Below are positions 27,190 through 36,385 of a stretch of 64,000 nucleotides of DNA, piece after piece. The position numbers and the translations under genes are program-made. Position 1 is the stretch's first letter. Each line of letters begins with the position of its first letter. The notes beneath the pieces were generated by a model, which did no database searches, was not told the origin of the DNA, and was given only the letters and a program-made list of their open reading frames with translations. Source of the DNA: Afipia sp. (lineage in GTDB: Bacteria > Pseudomonadota > Alphaproteobacteria > Rhizobiales > Xanthobacteraceae); the NCBI GenBank assembly GCA_017308495.1, contig JAFKES010000079.1, forward strand, positions 62,001 to 126,000, read 5' to 3'.

Positions 27190-27420
27190 AATGTCTGATC
27201 GGTTTGGTCAGTTGGAGCGCCTTGACCATGTTGTTGCGCTAGGTGAGCCGCATCTTCGTCACATACTGTTGTCTTACAAGAGCTACTATAATGAGATGCG
27301 CACGCCCTATCGATGGAGAAGGATGCGCCCCTATTGCGCACGGTTCAGAGAGCAGGGCGTATTCTTTACCTTCCGATCCTGAGCGGGCTGCATCACCAAT
27401 ATATTCGGATTTGATTTGCG
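27190..27420 (+). pseudogene. IS transposase C-terminal remnant (integrase-core type)
   Basis: Across two or three frames the words ALGEPHLRHILLSYKSYYNE, then MRTP, MEKDAP and SLPILSGLHHQYIRI can be read. This is the C-terminal end of a common rhizobial rve-type transposase (IS481-like; the last motif is usually LPILGGLHHQYVRI). Frame breaks occur near 27235 and 27315-27365. No inverted ends or target duplication could be located. From 27421 to 27632 there is no supported gene. Confidence 0.6.
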
Positions 27421-27632
27421 ACAGGCACAACCATCGCTAACAGCCAGCTTGCAGATTGGCGCGCCGTCCGACTTGTCGGACTGCTTTCCGAGCTCGTTCA
27501 ACCTTGGCTCCGCGCTGCAGCAACGCGATAGTGACCGCGGCCACCGGTTGACGTGCATCAAACAACCAGCACAAAAGCGAATTATCTTGGGAAAATGGGA
27601 GCCTCCAGGCGGAGCTCCACAGGAGAAGACAG

Positions 27633-27848
27633 ATGATGGATGGCTGGATGTATGGGTACGGCTTCGGCCCTATCCATTGGCTTTGGTTCATTGTGATGAT
27701 CGCGGTGGTTATCTATCCCGTGGGCCGTATTCTCAGCCGAATCGGATTCTCGCCGCTCTGGTCGATCGTGATATTCATTCCGTTGGTTAATCTGATCGCG
27801 CTTTGGATTTTCGCCTTCACTGATTGGCCAGACGGGAGGGCAGAGTAG
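27633..27848 (+). CDS. Small two-helix membrane protein
   Basis: The 71-residue product MMDGWMYGYGFGPIHWLWFI and onward has two membrane helices (about residues 14-35 and 41-63) and an acidic end. AGGAG stands 8-9 bases before the start. Similar small proteins accompany copper and silver gene clusters in related genomes, but the role is unknown. It may be a surviving piece of the cluster around it. Confidence 0.6.
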   Translation: MMDGWMYGYGFGPIHWLWFIVMIAVVIYPVGRILSRIGFSPLWSIVIFIPLVNLIALWIFAFTDWPDGRAE

Positions 27849-28384
27849 GTCCGCAGAAATCATCATACGTAGCACCGTTGCGATGCAAGCTGGTGCTCAT
27901 GGCCATTCTCCATTTTGGGCCTGTGCTGGTTTGCCAGTGATGATCCGTTGGCCAACGCTGGTCGTGATCGTCTCGGTAGTAGTTTACTTCCTCGGCCGGC
28001 TGTGATCGTGCGTGCGATCTATCCAATCGACAAAAGTGATCTCGACATTCTGCAGCTGCTGCATTTTCTGACGCTCGCGCTGCTGTCTGGGCGGTTGCTT
28101 CCGTCGACCTGCGCTTGAAATGTCAGCTTTTTGCAGAGCTGCCGGCTCTCGGTGAACTTCCTAACGAATCTTTCAAGAAGGTGCGGTTGGAATCGCACAT
28201 GATTCCATTCGGCCAAACTACCAAGGTTGAGACTAATCACCTCAACGAGCTGTACTGGATGCACTAATTTACACCAGAATCCGTGGATCAAGGAGCAGCT
28301 TCTATCGTGTAGGCAGGCAGCCGCCGGCGTGCTTTCGTTCGTAGGGAATCGCGATGCTTCGATTAGAATTGCCAGATGTTTATC

Positions 28385-28501
28385 GATCCCCGGGCATGCC
28401 AGACGGGAAATCAGGTCACGGATGATGTTGAGACGTGCGGCCTTTTTGTCATCGGCGTGGACCACGATCCAGGGAGACAATTTGCTGGAGGTCGCAACCA
28501 T
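28385..28501 (-). pseudogene. Polyphosphate kinase 2 C-terminal remnant
   Basis: The minus-strand frame reads KLSPWIVVHADDKKAARLNI followed by IRDLISRL, which is the near-C-terminal motif of PPK2 (PWxxVxSDDKKxARLNxxxxxL). Sequence on both sides does not match the family, so only about 35 residues of about 300 remain. The larger gap 27849-28670 contains no other gene I can support, apart from a short hydrophobic frame near 27940-28005 (MIRWPTLVVIVSVVVYFLGR). Confidence 0.6.
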
Positions 28502-28670
28502 ATCCGGCTGCTACCTGGAATGAACGGCAAACCGTGCCGAATTGGCTCGCCCCAGCCTAAAATTGAGCGCACACAGCCCATTATTCAATGGGCCTTAAAA
28601 GACTGTTTCTGCGCTAGCGAAAGAGTATGCTTCCAGCATTGACTTTTGCTTGGCAGGGGTTTCCTGAGTG

Positions 28671-30758
28671 ATGAGTATCGCAAAAGACGAAGCGCACGCA
28701 AAAGCGCTCGCTCACGAGCATGGAGCCCACGAGGTACGAAACCATACGGCGCGAAACCACGACGGGCACGCTGATCACGACAAGCACGCGGGCCATTCGG
28801 TCGCGATGTTTCGTGACAAGTTCTGGCTGTCCCTTGTTCTGACGGTCCCCACCCTGATCTGGGGTCATATGCTGCCGAGCGCCCTTGGTTATGCGCCACC
28901 CGCTTTTCCCGGGTCGCGCTGGATTGCACCCGTGTTCGGCACCGCTGTGTTTCTCTACGGGGGGTGGCCCTTCGTGCAGGGTGCGATCCGCGAACTGCGC
29001 GACCGTCTTCCGGGCATGATGACGCTGATTGCGCTCGCAATCGGTGTCGCCTTTGTATTCAGCGTCGCGGTGACCTTGGGCTTTCCGGGTATGCCGCTCT
29101 GGGAAGAGCTCGCGACGCTCGTCACCATTATGCTTCTCGGTCATTGGATCGAGATGCGCTCGATCAATCAGGCGCAAGGCGCGCTCGCAGAACTCGCCAA
29201 GCTGCTACCGAGCAATGCCTTTCGTATTATTCGCGATGCGAGCGGTGCAGAGCGGATAGAGGAAGTGGCACTGACGGCGCTCACGGACGGCGATCTCGTG
29301 CTCGTCAAACCGGGCGCAGGCATTCCCGCTGACGGCGAAGTGCGCGAGGGTCACAGCAACGTCAACGAAGCGATGATTACAGGCGAGTCGCGGCCAATCG
29401 GCAAGAATGTCGGCGACCGCGTGATCGCCGGAACGGTCAATGGCGAAGGCTCGCTGCGCGTGCTGGTGACTGGCACTGGCGATCGGACCGCCCTTGCCGG
29501 GATCATGCGGCTTGTCGAACAGGCACAAACATCGCATTCGCGCGCACAGGTCATTGCCGACCGCGCCGCCTATTGGCTCACGCTTGCTGCCCTCGGCGCG
29601 GGGGCGTTGACACTCATCGGGTGGTTGGCAATCGGCGCGGAGCCGGCCTATGCGATCGAGCGTTTGGTCACGGTCTTGGTTATCGCCTGTCCGCATGCCC
29701 TGGGACTTGCTGTACCGCTCGTCGTCGCAATCTCGACGACACTGGGGGCGCGGAACGGCCTCCTGGTGCGCGATCGCAGAGGACTCGAGGAAGCTCGACT
29801 GCTCAACGCGGTTGTCTTTGACAAAACCGGCACACTTACGCTCGGAGAGCATCGCGTCGTTGGCGCGCAGGCAGCGGCCGGCGTTGACGCTAGCGAAGCT
29901 TTGCGGCTCGCCGCCGGCATCGAGCAGGACGCCGAGCACCCGGTCGCCAAGGCAATTGTCACGAGCGCCACAGAGAAGGGACTCACTGTGCCGCGGGTTG
30001 CCAATTTTGAGGCTATCCCTGGGTACGGGGTACAGGCCGATCTCGATGGACGGCGACTGGTCGTTGGTGGACCTAACCTCGTCCGCCGCGATCAGATCGC
30101 GGTGCCGGCGGAGATCGAGGCATTTGCCGAGGAAGCCGCCCGGCGCGCCGAGAGTGTCGTCTATCTCATCGAAAACGGTCGGGCGCTCGCTGCATTTTCA
30201 GTGGCGGATGCGGTGCGCCCGGAGTCGGCCGAGGCAGTGCGTCAGCTGCACGCCCAGGGCCTCAAGGTTGTTATGCTGACCGGCGACGCCCGCGCTGTGG
30301 CTGAAGCCGTAGGCCGGGATCTTGGCATCGATACCGTCTTCGCCGAAGTACTGCCCGAGGACAAAGTGGCCAAAATCCGAGAACTGCAGCAGCAAGGTCT
30401 GCGAACCGCTATGGTGGGAGATGGCGTCAACGACGCGCCCGCGCTGGTTGCGGCAGATGTCGGCATTGCGATCGGGGCAGGAACAGACGTGGCGGTCGAG
30501 GCTGGCGACGTAGTCCTGGTGCGGAGCGATCCAAGAGGCGTGCCACGCATTATCGCATTGTCCCGGGCGACCTATCGGAAGATGGTGCAAAATCTCTGGT
30601 GGGCGGCCGGCTACAATATCGTGGCGATCCCGCTGGCTGCAGGTGCCCTGGCTCCCATCGGGGTGGTGCTGTCACCCGCCGCAGGTGCGGTACTGATGTC
30701 GGTCAGCACCGTGATTGTTGCAATCAATGCTCAACTCCTGCGAAGAGTTAGTCTTTAG
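28671..30758 (+). CDS. copB: CPH-type copper-translocating P-type ATPase (CopB-like)
   Basis: This 695-residue P1B-ATPase has a His-rich N terminus (GHADHDKHAGHS and neighbours, residues 17-43) in place of CxxC domains. The membrane metal motif is CPH at 340-342 (VLVIACPHALGLAVPL), TGES at 237-240, the phosphorylation site DKTGT at 384-388, and MVGDGVNDAPALVAADVGIA further on. CPH pumps (P1B-3) export Cu(II) or Ag/Cu. The ATG at 28671 is preferred to the GTG just before it. It stands alone between two decayed regions. Confidence 0.93.
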   Translation: MSIAKDEAHAKALAHEHGAHEVRNHTARNHDGHADHDKHAGHSVAMFRDKFWLSLVLTVPTLIWGHMLPSALGYAPPAFPGSRWIAPVFGTAVFLYGGWPFVQGAIRELRDRLPGMMTLIALAIGVAFVFSVAVTLGFPGMPLWEELATLVTIMLLGHWIEMRSINQAQGALAELAKLLPSNAFRIIRDASGAERIEEVALTALTDGDLVLVKPGAGIPADGEVREGHSNVNEAMITGESRPIGKNVGDRVIAGTVNGEGSLRVLVTGTGDRTALAGIMRLVEQAQTSHSRAQVIADRAAYWLTLAALGAGALTLIGWLAIGAEPAYAIERLVTVLVIACPHALGLAVPLVVAISTTLGARNGLLVRDRRGLEEARLLNAVVFDKTGTLTLGEHRVVGAQAAAGVDASEALRLAAGIEQDAEHPVAKAIVTSATEKGLTVPRVANFEAIPGYGVQADLDGRRLVVGGPNLVRRDQIAVPAEIEAFAEEAARRAESVVYLIENGRALAAFSVADAVRPESAEAVRQLHAQGLKVVMLTGDARAVAEAVGRDLGIDTVFAEVLPEDKVAKIRELQQQGLRTAMVGDGVNDAPALVAADVGIAIGAGTDVAVEAGDVVLVRSDPRGVPRIIALSRATYRKMVQNLWWAAGYNIVAIPLAAGALAPIGVVLSPAAGAVLMSVSTVIVAINAQLLRRVSL

Positions 30759-30869
30759 GGGAGCGCACGAGATTGGATATTGTTAATCAGATCTGGTTCT
30801 CGTTGGACTCGTCAGTCCCGAACATGTGCGGTATTTCAGCTTTTCCGGTTCTCTGAGCCATAGCAGAGT

Positions 30870-31203
30870 AGGCTACGAGTTTTCGTCGCCTTATCGGTTA
30901 TCTGCTGACGGTCTTTGTGATTGTAGGATTCGTTACGGCACCATTGGTTTCGCCGGTGGCCGCGTTGGGCTCTGCCAATGTCGCGATGTTCGACACGGCG
31001 TCGATGTCTGGCGACATATCGTGCTGTCCCGGCACGTAAAAAACAAGGACTGCAAGGATTGTCTTCTGATAGCGGTTTGCATGACGAAGACTCTGACGAC
31101 TCATTCCGCCGTTGAGGCGGCTGTCTTGCATCCAGCCAGCTATCACTGGATTGCAGTCTTGGACGACGTCACGAACGATGGTTTTGATCGTCCACCGCCC
31201 TGA
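30870..31203 (+). pseudogene. Small Cys-rich membrane protein, frame-broken
   Basis: The frames between 30880 and 31203 contain a signal or membrane helix (LLTVFVIVGFVTAPLVSPVA) and MSGDISCCPGT. After a shift near 31040 they read KNKDCKDCLLIAVCMTKTL. Together this is the pattern of a small exported protein found in metal islands (CCP...DCxxCPLMAxCM). At least two shifts or stops break it. The Cys residues suggest metal or redox chemistry (inference). Confidence 0.5.
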
Positions 31204-31326
31204 CCATCTCTCCTCGAACTCTGGTTTGATGGGCGCGTCCGCGCCGTTCAATGCCGTACGGTGGAAAGCCTGAGGCGGATAACGCCTGTCGTCCATGGGG
31301 TAGATTAGCGACGTTCGAGGATATGC

Positions 31327-31560
31327 AAATGAAGTCACGTTATGCTCGCGTCTTTCGGGCGCGCTGACCGCTATTGTCAGCATAGGCATGGTCAGTGCTG
31401 CAGCCTTTGCGGACATCAAGGATTACAGTTTGTATTGGTGGATCAGGTCATCCAGACCGGACCTGACAAGATAATCGCGGTCAAATTGATCAATACCAGA
31501 ACCGGAAAACCGGTGTCGGGCGCTGTGATCCCGGAGGCGAACCAGGCGTCTACAGGTTCA
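31327..31560 (+). pseudogene. FixH/YtkA-like periplasmic protein, truncated
   Basis: Pieces in different frames read ALTAIVSIGMVSAAAFADIK and DYS, then LVDQVIQTGPDKIIAVKLIN followed by TRTGKPVSGAVI. This resembles the start of a secreted FixH/YtkA-like domain often found with copper efflux genes. A frame change lies near 31430. The homology ends at about 31540, just before the ABC operon on the other strand. Confidence 0.45.
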
Positions 31561-31599
31561 AGGCTGTCTGTCGACAGATAATTTGATATTTTTCTAAGG

Positions 31600-32304
31600 T
31601 TAGGCATTGGCCAAGCGTCCATCGCGAAGATGGAATATGCGATCGAAGCGGTCGAAGATCTTTTCGTCATGGGTGACGGCGATGATGGCTGCATCATGCT
31701 CGACCGCGAGCTTGCGCAACAGATCCATAACGATACCGGCACGCTTGGAATCGAGCGCAGCGGTCGGTTCGTCCGCCAGAATGATGCGCGGGCTGTTGGC
31801 CAGCGCCCGGGCGATGGCGACGCGCTGAGCTTCGCCACCCGAGAGCTTGGCCGGCATGGCATGTTTGCGGTGGCCGACCTCCAGATCGCCTAACAGTTCG
31901 CCGGCCCGCTTGCGTGCCATTGCTGCATCGGCGCCCGCCAGTTGCAGGACAACCGCCACATTGTCCGTCGCATCAAGGAACGGCAGAAGATTGTGAAACT
32001 GGAAGATGAAGCCGATCTTGTCGAGCCGCAGACGCCGCAGGTCGCTACGCTGCCACGCACCGTCACGCAGGACCAGTTCTCCGTCGAGCTCCATGGCGCC
32101 GGCCGACGGATCGAGGATGCAGCCGATGACGTTAAGAAGCGTGGTTTTGCCCGAGCCTGAAGGTCCGAGCAGGGCCACGACCTGGCGCGGAAATACCTCC
32201 AGCGAAACCTCACGCAACGCATCCACGCGCGTCTCGCCCTCGCCGAAGTGCTTGGAGATACCCTCAAGCCGTACCAACGGCATGTCTGATCCTGGGCCCG
32301 CCAT
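31600..32304 (-). CDS. ABC transporter ATPase (LolD/MacB/DevA type)
   Basis: This 234-residue ATPase has Walker A GPSGSGKTT (residues 47-55), Q-loop FIFQFHNLLPF, signature LSGGEAQRVAIARAL, and Walker B RIILADEPTAALD. It is the last gene of a five-gene operon and starts one base after the permease stop. A diverged duplicate lacking the first 45 or so residues stands at 60401-60975. It powers the FtsX-type permease encoded upstream. Confidence 0.93.
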   Translation of the reverse strand: MAGPGSDMPLVRLEGISKHFGEGETRVDALREVSLEVFPRQVVALLGPSGSGKTTLLNVIGCILDPSAGAMELDGELVLRDGAWQRSDLRRLRLDKIGFIFQFHNLLPFLDATDNVAVVLQLAGADAAMARKRAGELLGDLEVGHRKHAMPAKLSGGEAQRVAIARALANSPRIILADEPTAALDSKRAGIVMDLLRKLAVEHDAAIIAVTHDEKIFDRFDRIFHLRDGRLANA

Positions 32305-32305
32305 G

Positions 32306-33439
32306 TCAGCCTCCGAGCGCTGTGGCCGGATCGACCCGCAGCGCCGCGCGGACGCCGAGGCCGCTGGATAAAAGGCACACCACGAACACGATCAGGCCAA
32401 GCACGGCCACATTGTCCGGCTCCAAAATCACGCGGCGTGGGAAGTAGTCCTTGATGCCGATGATCAGCACGGCGCCAATCGCGAAGCCGATCAGACCAAG
32501 AGCCATTGCTTGCTGCACGATCATGCCGATAATCGTGCGGTCGGGCGCTCCAATCAATTTCAGGGTGGCAATCTGCTTCAGCTTTTCCATGGTCATCGTA
32601 TAGATGATGAGTGCGATGATGACCGCCGAGACGACCAGCAGCAGCGAGGTGAACAGCCCGATCTGCCGGCGTGCGCGGTCGACCAGCGAGCGCGACAGAA
32701 TGGCCTCCTGCTCCTCTTGTGTGATTGCTGCCAGATGTTTCCAGCGCCGTATCGTTACCGCAGTGGCGTCGGGAGAAGCATTGGGATGCAAACGGGCAGC
32801 GACGGCATTGATGGTGTCGAGGTTTGCACCGCCGGTGCCGCGAGCCAGTTGAACGCGCGCCGCCGGTGGCGCGAGATCAAATTGCAGCTTCTGTGCGTCG
32901 GCCAAGGTAATGTAGATCGCAGGGTCGCCGCCGGAATTGACCTGGTTCCGGGTTAGCCCCACGACGGTGAACGTTCTGCGGCCAAGCCGAATTCGCTCCC
33001 CCAAGGTCAATCCGGATGAGCGGTCGGCGACCATTTCATAATGGCTGCGGGCAATCTCGCGCCCCTCCGCGATCTCTGGTGGACCACCTGGTCGCATCAA
33101 CTCATAGCCGATGACGTAAAGCCGCAGTTTGCCGCCTTGGTGCTCAGCCTCGACGGTCTGGTAGGTGATACTGCCGGCGGCTGTTACATCGGCAATGCGC
33201 GCCACCGCCTCGCGAATGTCGCCGGGAATCCGCGAGGCTTCGGCAAAAGGCCCGCGCGTATTGGCCTCGACCACCCACAGATCGACGGCTGGCGCCCGCG
33301 CGATGGTCAGGGCATCGACGACGAGGCCGCGATAGATGCCAATCATCGCCAATACGACGCCGAGCAGGAGACCAAGTCCCATGCATGTCAGCAAAAAGCG
33401 GCCGAGATTGTGTCGGATATCGCGATAGGCAAGGTTCAT
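32306..33439 (-). CDS. ABC permease, FtsX/MacB/DevC type
   Basis: This 377-residue permease has an N-terminal helix (LGRFLLTCMGLGLLLGVVLA), a large periplasmic domain (residues 45-240, containing ADRSSGLTLGERIRLGRRTF), and three C-terminal helices (LLLVVSAVIIALIIYTMTME, MALGLIGFAIGAVLIIGI, NVAVLGLIVFVVCLLSSGLG). This is the MacB/DevC fold, a mechanotransmission exporter rather than a channel. The start overlaps the adaptor stop by 4 bases. The substrate is unknown. Confidence 0.9.
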   Translation of the reverse strand: MNLAYRDIRHNLGRFLLTCMGLGLLLGVVLAMIGIYRGLVVDALTIARAPAVDLWVVEANTRGPFAEASRIPGDIREAVARIADVTAAGSITYQTVEAEHQGGKLRLYVIGYELMRPGGPPEIAEGREIARSHYEMVADRSSGLTLGERIRLGRRTFTVVGLTRNQVNSGGDPAIYITLADAQKLQFDLAPPAARVQLARGTGGANLDTINAVAARLHPNASPDATAVTIRRWKHLAAITQEEQEAILSRSLVDRARRQIGLFTSLLLVVSAVIIALIIYTMTMEKLKQIATLKLIGAPDRTIIGMIVQQAMALGLIGFAIGAVLIIGIKDYFPRRVILEPDNVAVLGLIVFVVCLLSSGLGVRAALRVDPATALGG

Positions 33440-34665
33440 CTGGATGTCGCCCTGGTCACGCGCGCCGCTCGGCCTTCACGCAGTCCGCTTTCCAGCCGCG
33501 TGATAACGCGGGCGTTCTCAGGAAGGCCGCCAATGATCTCAAGGCGCGCATCCTCGGTGCGATGGCGGAACTGAACCAGGCGGCGCCGCAGGCGCCCGTC
33601 CTCGAGCGTCCATACTGTGCCTTGCCGGCCGTCATAGCCATGCACCGCGGCTGACGGCACCAGCAGCGCCTTGTCGAGGTTCGCTACCGTGATCCAAAAC
33701 TCCACCTGCTCGCCAAGATAGACGCGGGCCGGTGGATTTTCGCCTCGGAGATAGACGCGCCGTTCCTCGGTGACGCGGTCGCTTTCAAGCCCGATTCGGA
33801 CCACGCGGCCGGTGAAAGTTTCAAGTGGCCGCGAGCGCACGCGTGCTTCGACCGGCTGCCCTTCCTCGATGAAGCCGGCGCGCGCCTCATCGACATGGGC
33901 CAGCCCCCAATAGCTGCCGACGGCAACGAGGGTGAAGATCGGATCACCAGCCTTGATTACCGAGCCCAATTCCTTGTGACGCTCGATGACCACCGCGTCG
34001 AAGGGTGCGACAAGCGTCCGATGTCGCAGCATGGTCTCCTCGTACTGAAGCTGGGCACGGCTATCGGTCAATTGCGCCTTGGCGCTTTCCGCTTCGCTCT
34101 CGGCGACATCGACATCCGCCTTGGCCACCGCCTCGTCACGGATTGCTTCTTCAGCCGCCTGCTGGGACACCACGTCGCGGCCGGCCAGTGTCTGCTTGCG
34201 TCGGTTGGCCTCCTGCTTTTGAACGAACACCGCGCGCGCCTTCTCCAGATTGGCTATGCTCTTGGCGATATTAACGTTAGCGATCAGTAAGGCAGCACGT
34301 GCTTTGCCAACCTTGGCATCCTGCTCGCCAGTAGAAAGCTGGGCCAACACTTGCCCCTTGGCGACGCGGTCGCCATGGTCAGCGTTGAGTTCGGTGAGCG
34401 TGGCGCCGACCTCGAACCCGATCTTCGACAGCACGCGCGCCTCTGTGGTTCCAAGGCCGAACACCCGGACTGGGACATTCTGTTCGATCATTGCGACTTG
34501 GACACCGATCGGACGGTTGGCGTAAACAAAGACTCCGGCGGCAATGGCGGCAACGACGCCGGCTGTGACTAGCGCATAGCGTACCGCCGGCTTGCGCAGC
34601 GCGGCGGAAATGTCCGCTATCCGTCGTGCTCTGACCTCAATGGTCTGGCGTACAGAATCATTCAT
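33436..34665 (-). CDS. HlyD/MacA-type periplasmic adaptor
   Basis: This 409-residue adaptor has an N-terminal membrane anchor (YALVTAGVVAAIAAGVFVYA), a lipoyl half (GFEVGATLTELNADHGDRVA), a long coiled-coil hairpin (about residues 105-190), and a barrel domain (HRTLVAPFDAVVIERHKELG, DPIFTLVAVGSYWGLAHVDE). It fits an ABC-linked tripartite exporter together with the permease and ATPase downstream. No TolC-like gene is in the operon; one occurs at 52606-53898 in another unit. Confidence 0.9.
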   Translation of the reverse strand: MNDSVRQTIEVRARRIADISAALRKPAVRYALVTAGVVAAIAAGVFVYANRPIGVQVAMIEQNVPVRVFGLGTTEARVLSKIGFEVGATLTELNADHGDRVAKGQVLAQLSTGEQDAKVGKARAALLIANVNIAKSIANLEKARAVFVQKQEANRRKQTLAGRDVVSQQAAEEAIRDEAVAKADVDVAESEAESAKAQLTDSRAQLQYEETMLRHRTLVAPFDAVVIERHKELGSVIKAGDPIFTLVAVGSYWGLAHVDEARAGFIEEGQPVEARVRSRPLETFTGRVVRIGLESDRVTEERRVYLRGENPPARVYLGEQVEFWITVANLDKALLVPSAAVHGYDGRQGTVWTLEDGRLRRRLVQFRHRTEDARLEIIGGLPENARVITRLESGLREGRAARVTRATSR

Positions 34666-34680
34666 GGTCGGCTCTGCCTG

Positions 34681-35067
34681 TCACTGCCCCTGATTGCGGA
34701 TTGACTGCACTAGATCATGGTCTGCGCAGCATCGCGCGACCAGCATAAACACCAATGCGGCGATGACCGCACCCGGTATCAACGCAAACAGGAAGGCGAA
34801 GATATAGTCGACCGCTGCGCTGAGTGCGCCGATATCAGCCAGCGTCCAGACCGGCACGGCAAAAGTCGCCGCCAGGGTGACGATTGATCCGGCGATTAGC
34901 GCCGCGAGAATCGGGCGTTTCGCCGGCCGTCCGGCTCGGCGCAGATTCAGTGCACTTGCCACGATGCCGACAAACAGCACGAGCGCGAGAGTGAGCAGAA
35001 GCCAGAGCCACACACCCATGCTTTCGTATAGGATGAAGAACAACGTTATCGGATTGAAGTCGCTCAC
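34681..35067 (-). CDS. DUF5368 membrane protein
   Basis: The 128-residue protein starts at a GTG with GGGAGG 5-6 bases upstream. It begins VSDFNPITLFFILYESMGVW, followed by LWLLLTLALVLFVGIVASAL and two to three more helices ending FAFLFALIPGAVIAALVFML. It matches DUF5368 (four membrane helices). Function unknown. It sits between the SQR-like gene (20 bases) and the adaptor (15 bases), so it should act with them. Confidence 0.78.
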   Translation of the reverse strand: MSDFNPITLFFILYESMGVWLWLLLTLALVLFVGIVASALNLRRAGRPAKRPILAALIAGSIVTLAATFAVPVWTLADIGALSAAVDYIFAFLFALIPGAVIAALVFMLVARCCADHDLVQSIRNQGQ

Positions 35068-35087
35068 GATTGCCTCCCTTTTTCGGA

Positions 35088-36374
35088 CTACGCCCGACCG
35101 CGCAGCATGGCGCGGTAAGCGCCCTTCAGCCCCTTTTCCTCGATCAGCCACGACACCCAGAGTTCCTCAAGTGGCGGGATGAACGGGAACGAGGGAATGA
35201 GCTTTCCGTCGTAGTCGAACTCATTCAGCATCGCCTTACCGACGCCTGTCACCAGCGGGCAGGAAGTGTAGCCGTTATAGGCCTTTGTCGGCTTGCGCCC
35301 TGCGGTTTCGGTGACAAGATTATCGACGACCACGGGCACCTGCCATTTGACGCTGGCCGCGGTCTTACCGCGCGGCACGCCGGCGATATCGCCGACGGCA
35401 AAAACCTCCGGGTAGCGCGGGTGGCGCAGTGTGGCCTTCTCCGCCTCCACCCATCCATCGGCCGCCAGCGGTCCCGTCCGCCAGGGCAGCGGGCTGTTTC
35501 GTACTGCGTCGGGCGCGCGCATTGGCGGCACGACGTGGATGAAGTCGTAGTCGAGCGTCACATCGCCCTTCGGCGTGGCATAGGTTGCGCGCTTGGCGCC
35601 AGGATCGATCGCCTTCAGCACATGGCTGTAATTGACCGCTACGCCGCGTTCGGCGAACAGTACCTTGACCTTGTCGTGAACCGGCGGAACGGCGAACACT
35701 GCCGTGTTATGCGCATTATAGATCAGCTTGAGCGCGCCGCGCCGGTCCTTGCGGCGCGCTTTGTCGTCAGTGATAAACGTCACCTTGAGCGGCGCGCCGG
35801 CACACTTCATCTCGCTCGCCGGGCGGCCGAACAGGCCGACGCCACCTTGCTCGACGAAGCGGTCTATGGCGGCGCCCGACGCCGCAGCCTGTGCCGGACC
35901 GGCATAAATCGAGGCGATACCCTCCCGGCCAATCAACGATGCATCCATGCCGGCGATTGCCTGATAGTCGAGTATTAAACCCGTGGCGACGAACAGAAAA
36001 TCATAGGCAACCCGCTGGCCGGCAGCGGTAACAACCGCCTTGGCGTCGGGGTCAAATTCCGCCACCGCCTGCTCGATCCAGTCCACACCGCGCGGCACGT
36101 AATCGACGTTGTGCTCGGTGACGTCAGCAGGGTTCCACAGCCCGGTGGCGACCAGCGTGTAGCCAGGCTGGAAATGATGCTCCTTTTTGGCGTCGATCAG
36201 CGTGATCGTGGCGTTCGGCACTTGCCGACGGAGCCTTGCGGCGAGCGAAAGTCCGGCAGCGCCTGCTCCCGCGATGACAATGCGTGCGCGCGTTTCCGAT
36301 GTCTGTGCCGGCGCCACCATCGCACCGCTCGCCGCAAGCGCAGTGGCTCCTACGAGGAATTCACGTCGTCTCAT
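35088..36374 (-). CDS. Tat-exported SQR/FCC-like flavoprotein oxidoreductase
   Basis: This 428-residue protein begins with a twin-arginine leader (MRRREFLVGATALAASGA), then the FAD dinucleotide fold VIAGAGAAGLSLAARL (residues 33-48). The two redox Cys of sulfide:quinone reductases are present: C191 in EMKCAGAPLK and C372 in YTSCPLVTGVGKAML. VFAVGDIAGVPRGKTAASVK is the second FAD motif. SQR/FCC enzymes oxidise sulfide to sulfane sulfur and pass electrons to quinone or cytochrome c. Periplasmic export and the linked exporter operon suggest handling of a sulfur or metal compound (inference). Confidence 0.88.
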   Translation of the reverse strand: MRRREFLVGATALAASGAMVAPAQTSETRARIVIAGAGAAGLSLAARLRRQVPNATITLIDAKKEHHFQPGYTLVATGLWNPADVTEHNVDYVPRGVDWIEQAVAEFDPDAKAVVTAAGQRVAYDFLFVATGLILDYQAIAGMDASLIGREGIASIYAGPAQAAASGAAIDRFVEQGGVGLFGRPASEMKCAGAPLKVTFITDDKARRKDRRGALKLIYNAHNTAVFAVPPVHDKVKVLFAERGVAVNYSHVLKAIDPGAKRATYATPKGDVTLDYDFIHVVPPMRAPDAVRNSPLPWRTGPLAADGWVEAEKATLRHPRYPEVFAVGDIAGVPRGKTAASVKWQVPVVVDNLVTETAGRKPTKAYNGYTSCPLVTGVGKAMLNEFDYDGKLIPSFPFIPPLEELWVSWLIEEKGLKGAYRAMLRGRA

Positions 36375-36385
36375 CGGCTTTCTCC

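Noticed and set aside
27190..27420. Complete insertion sequence
   Set aside because: Only the C-terminal end of a transposase is visible, with frame breaks and no terminal repeats.
28019..28384. Whole 160-codon minus-strand frame as an intact gene
   Set aside because: Only the PPK2-like start has family resemblance; the remainder has no recognisable pattern.
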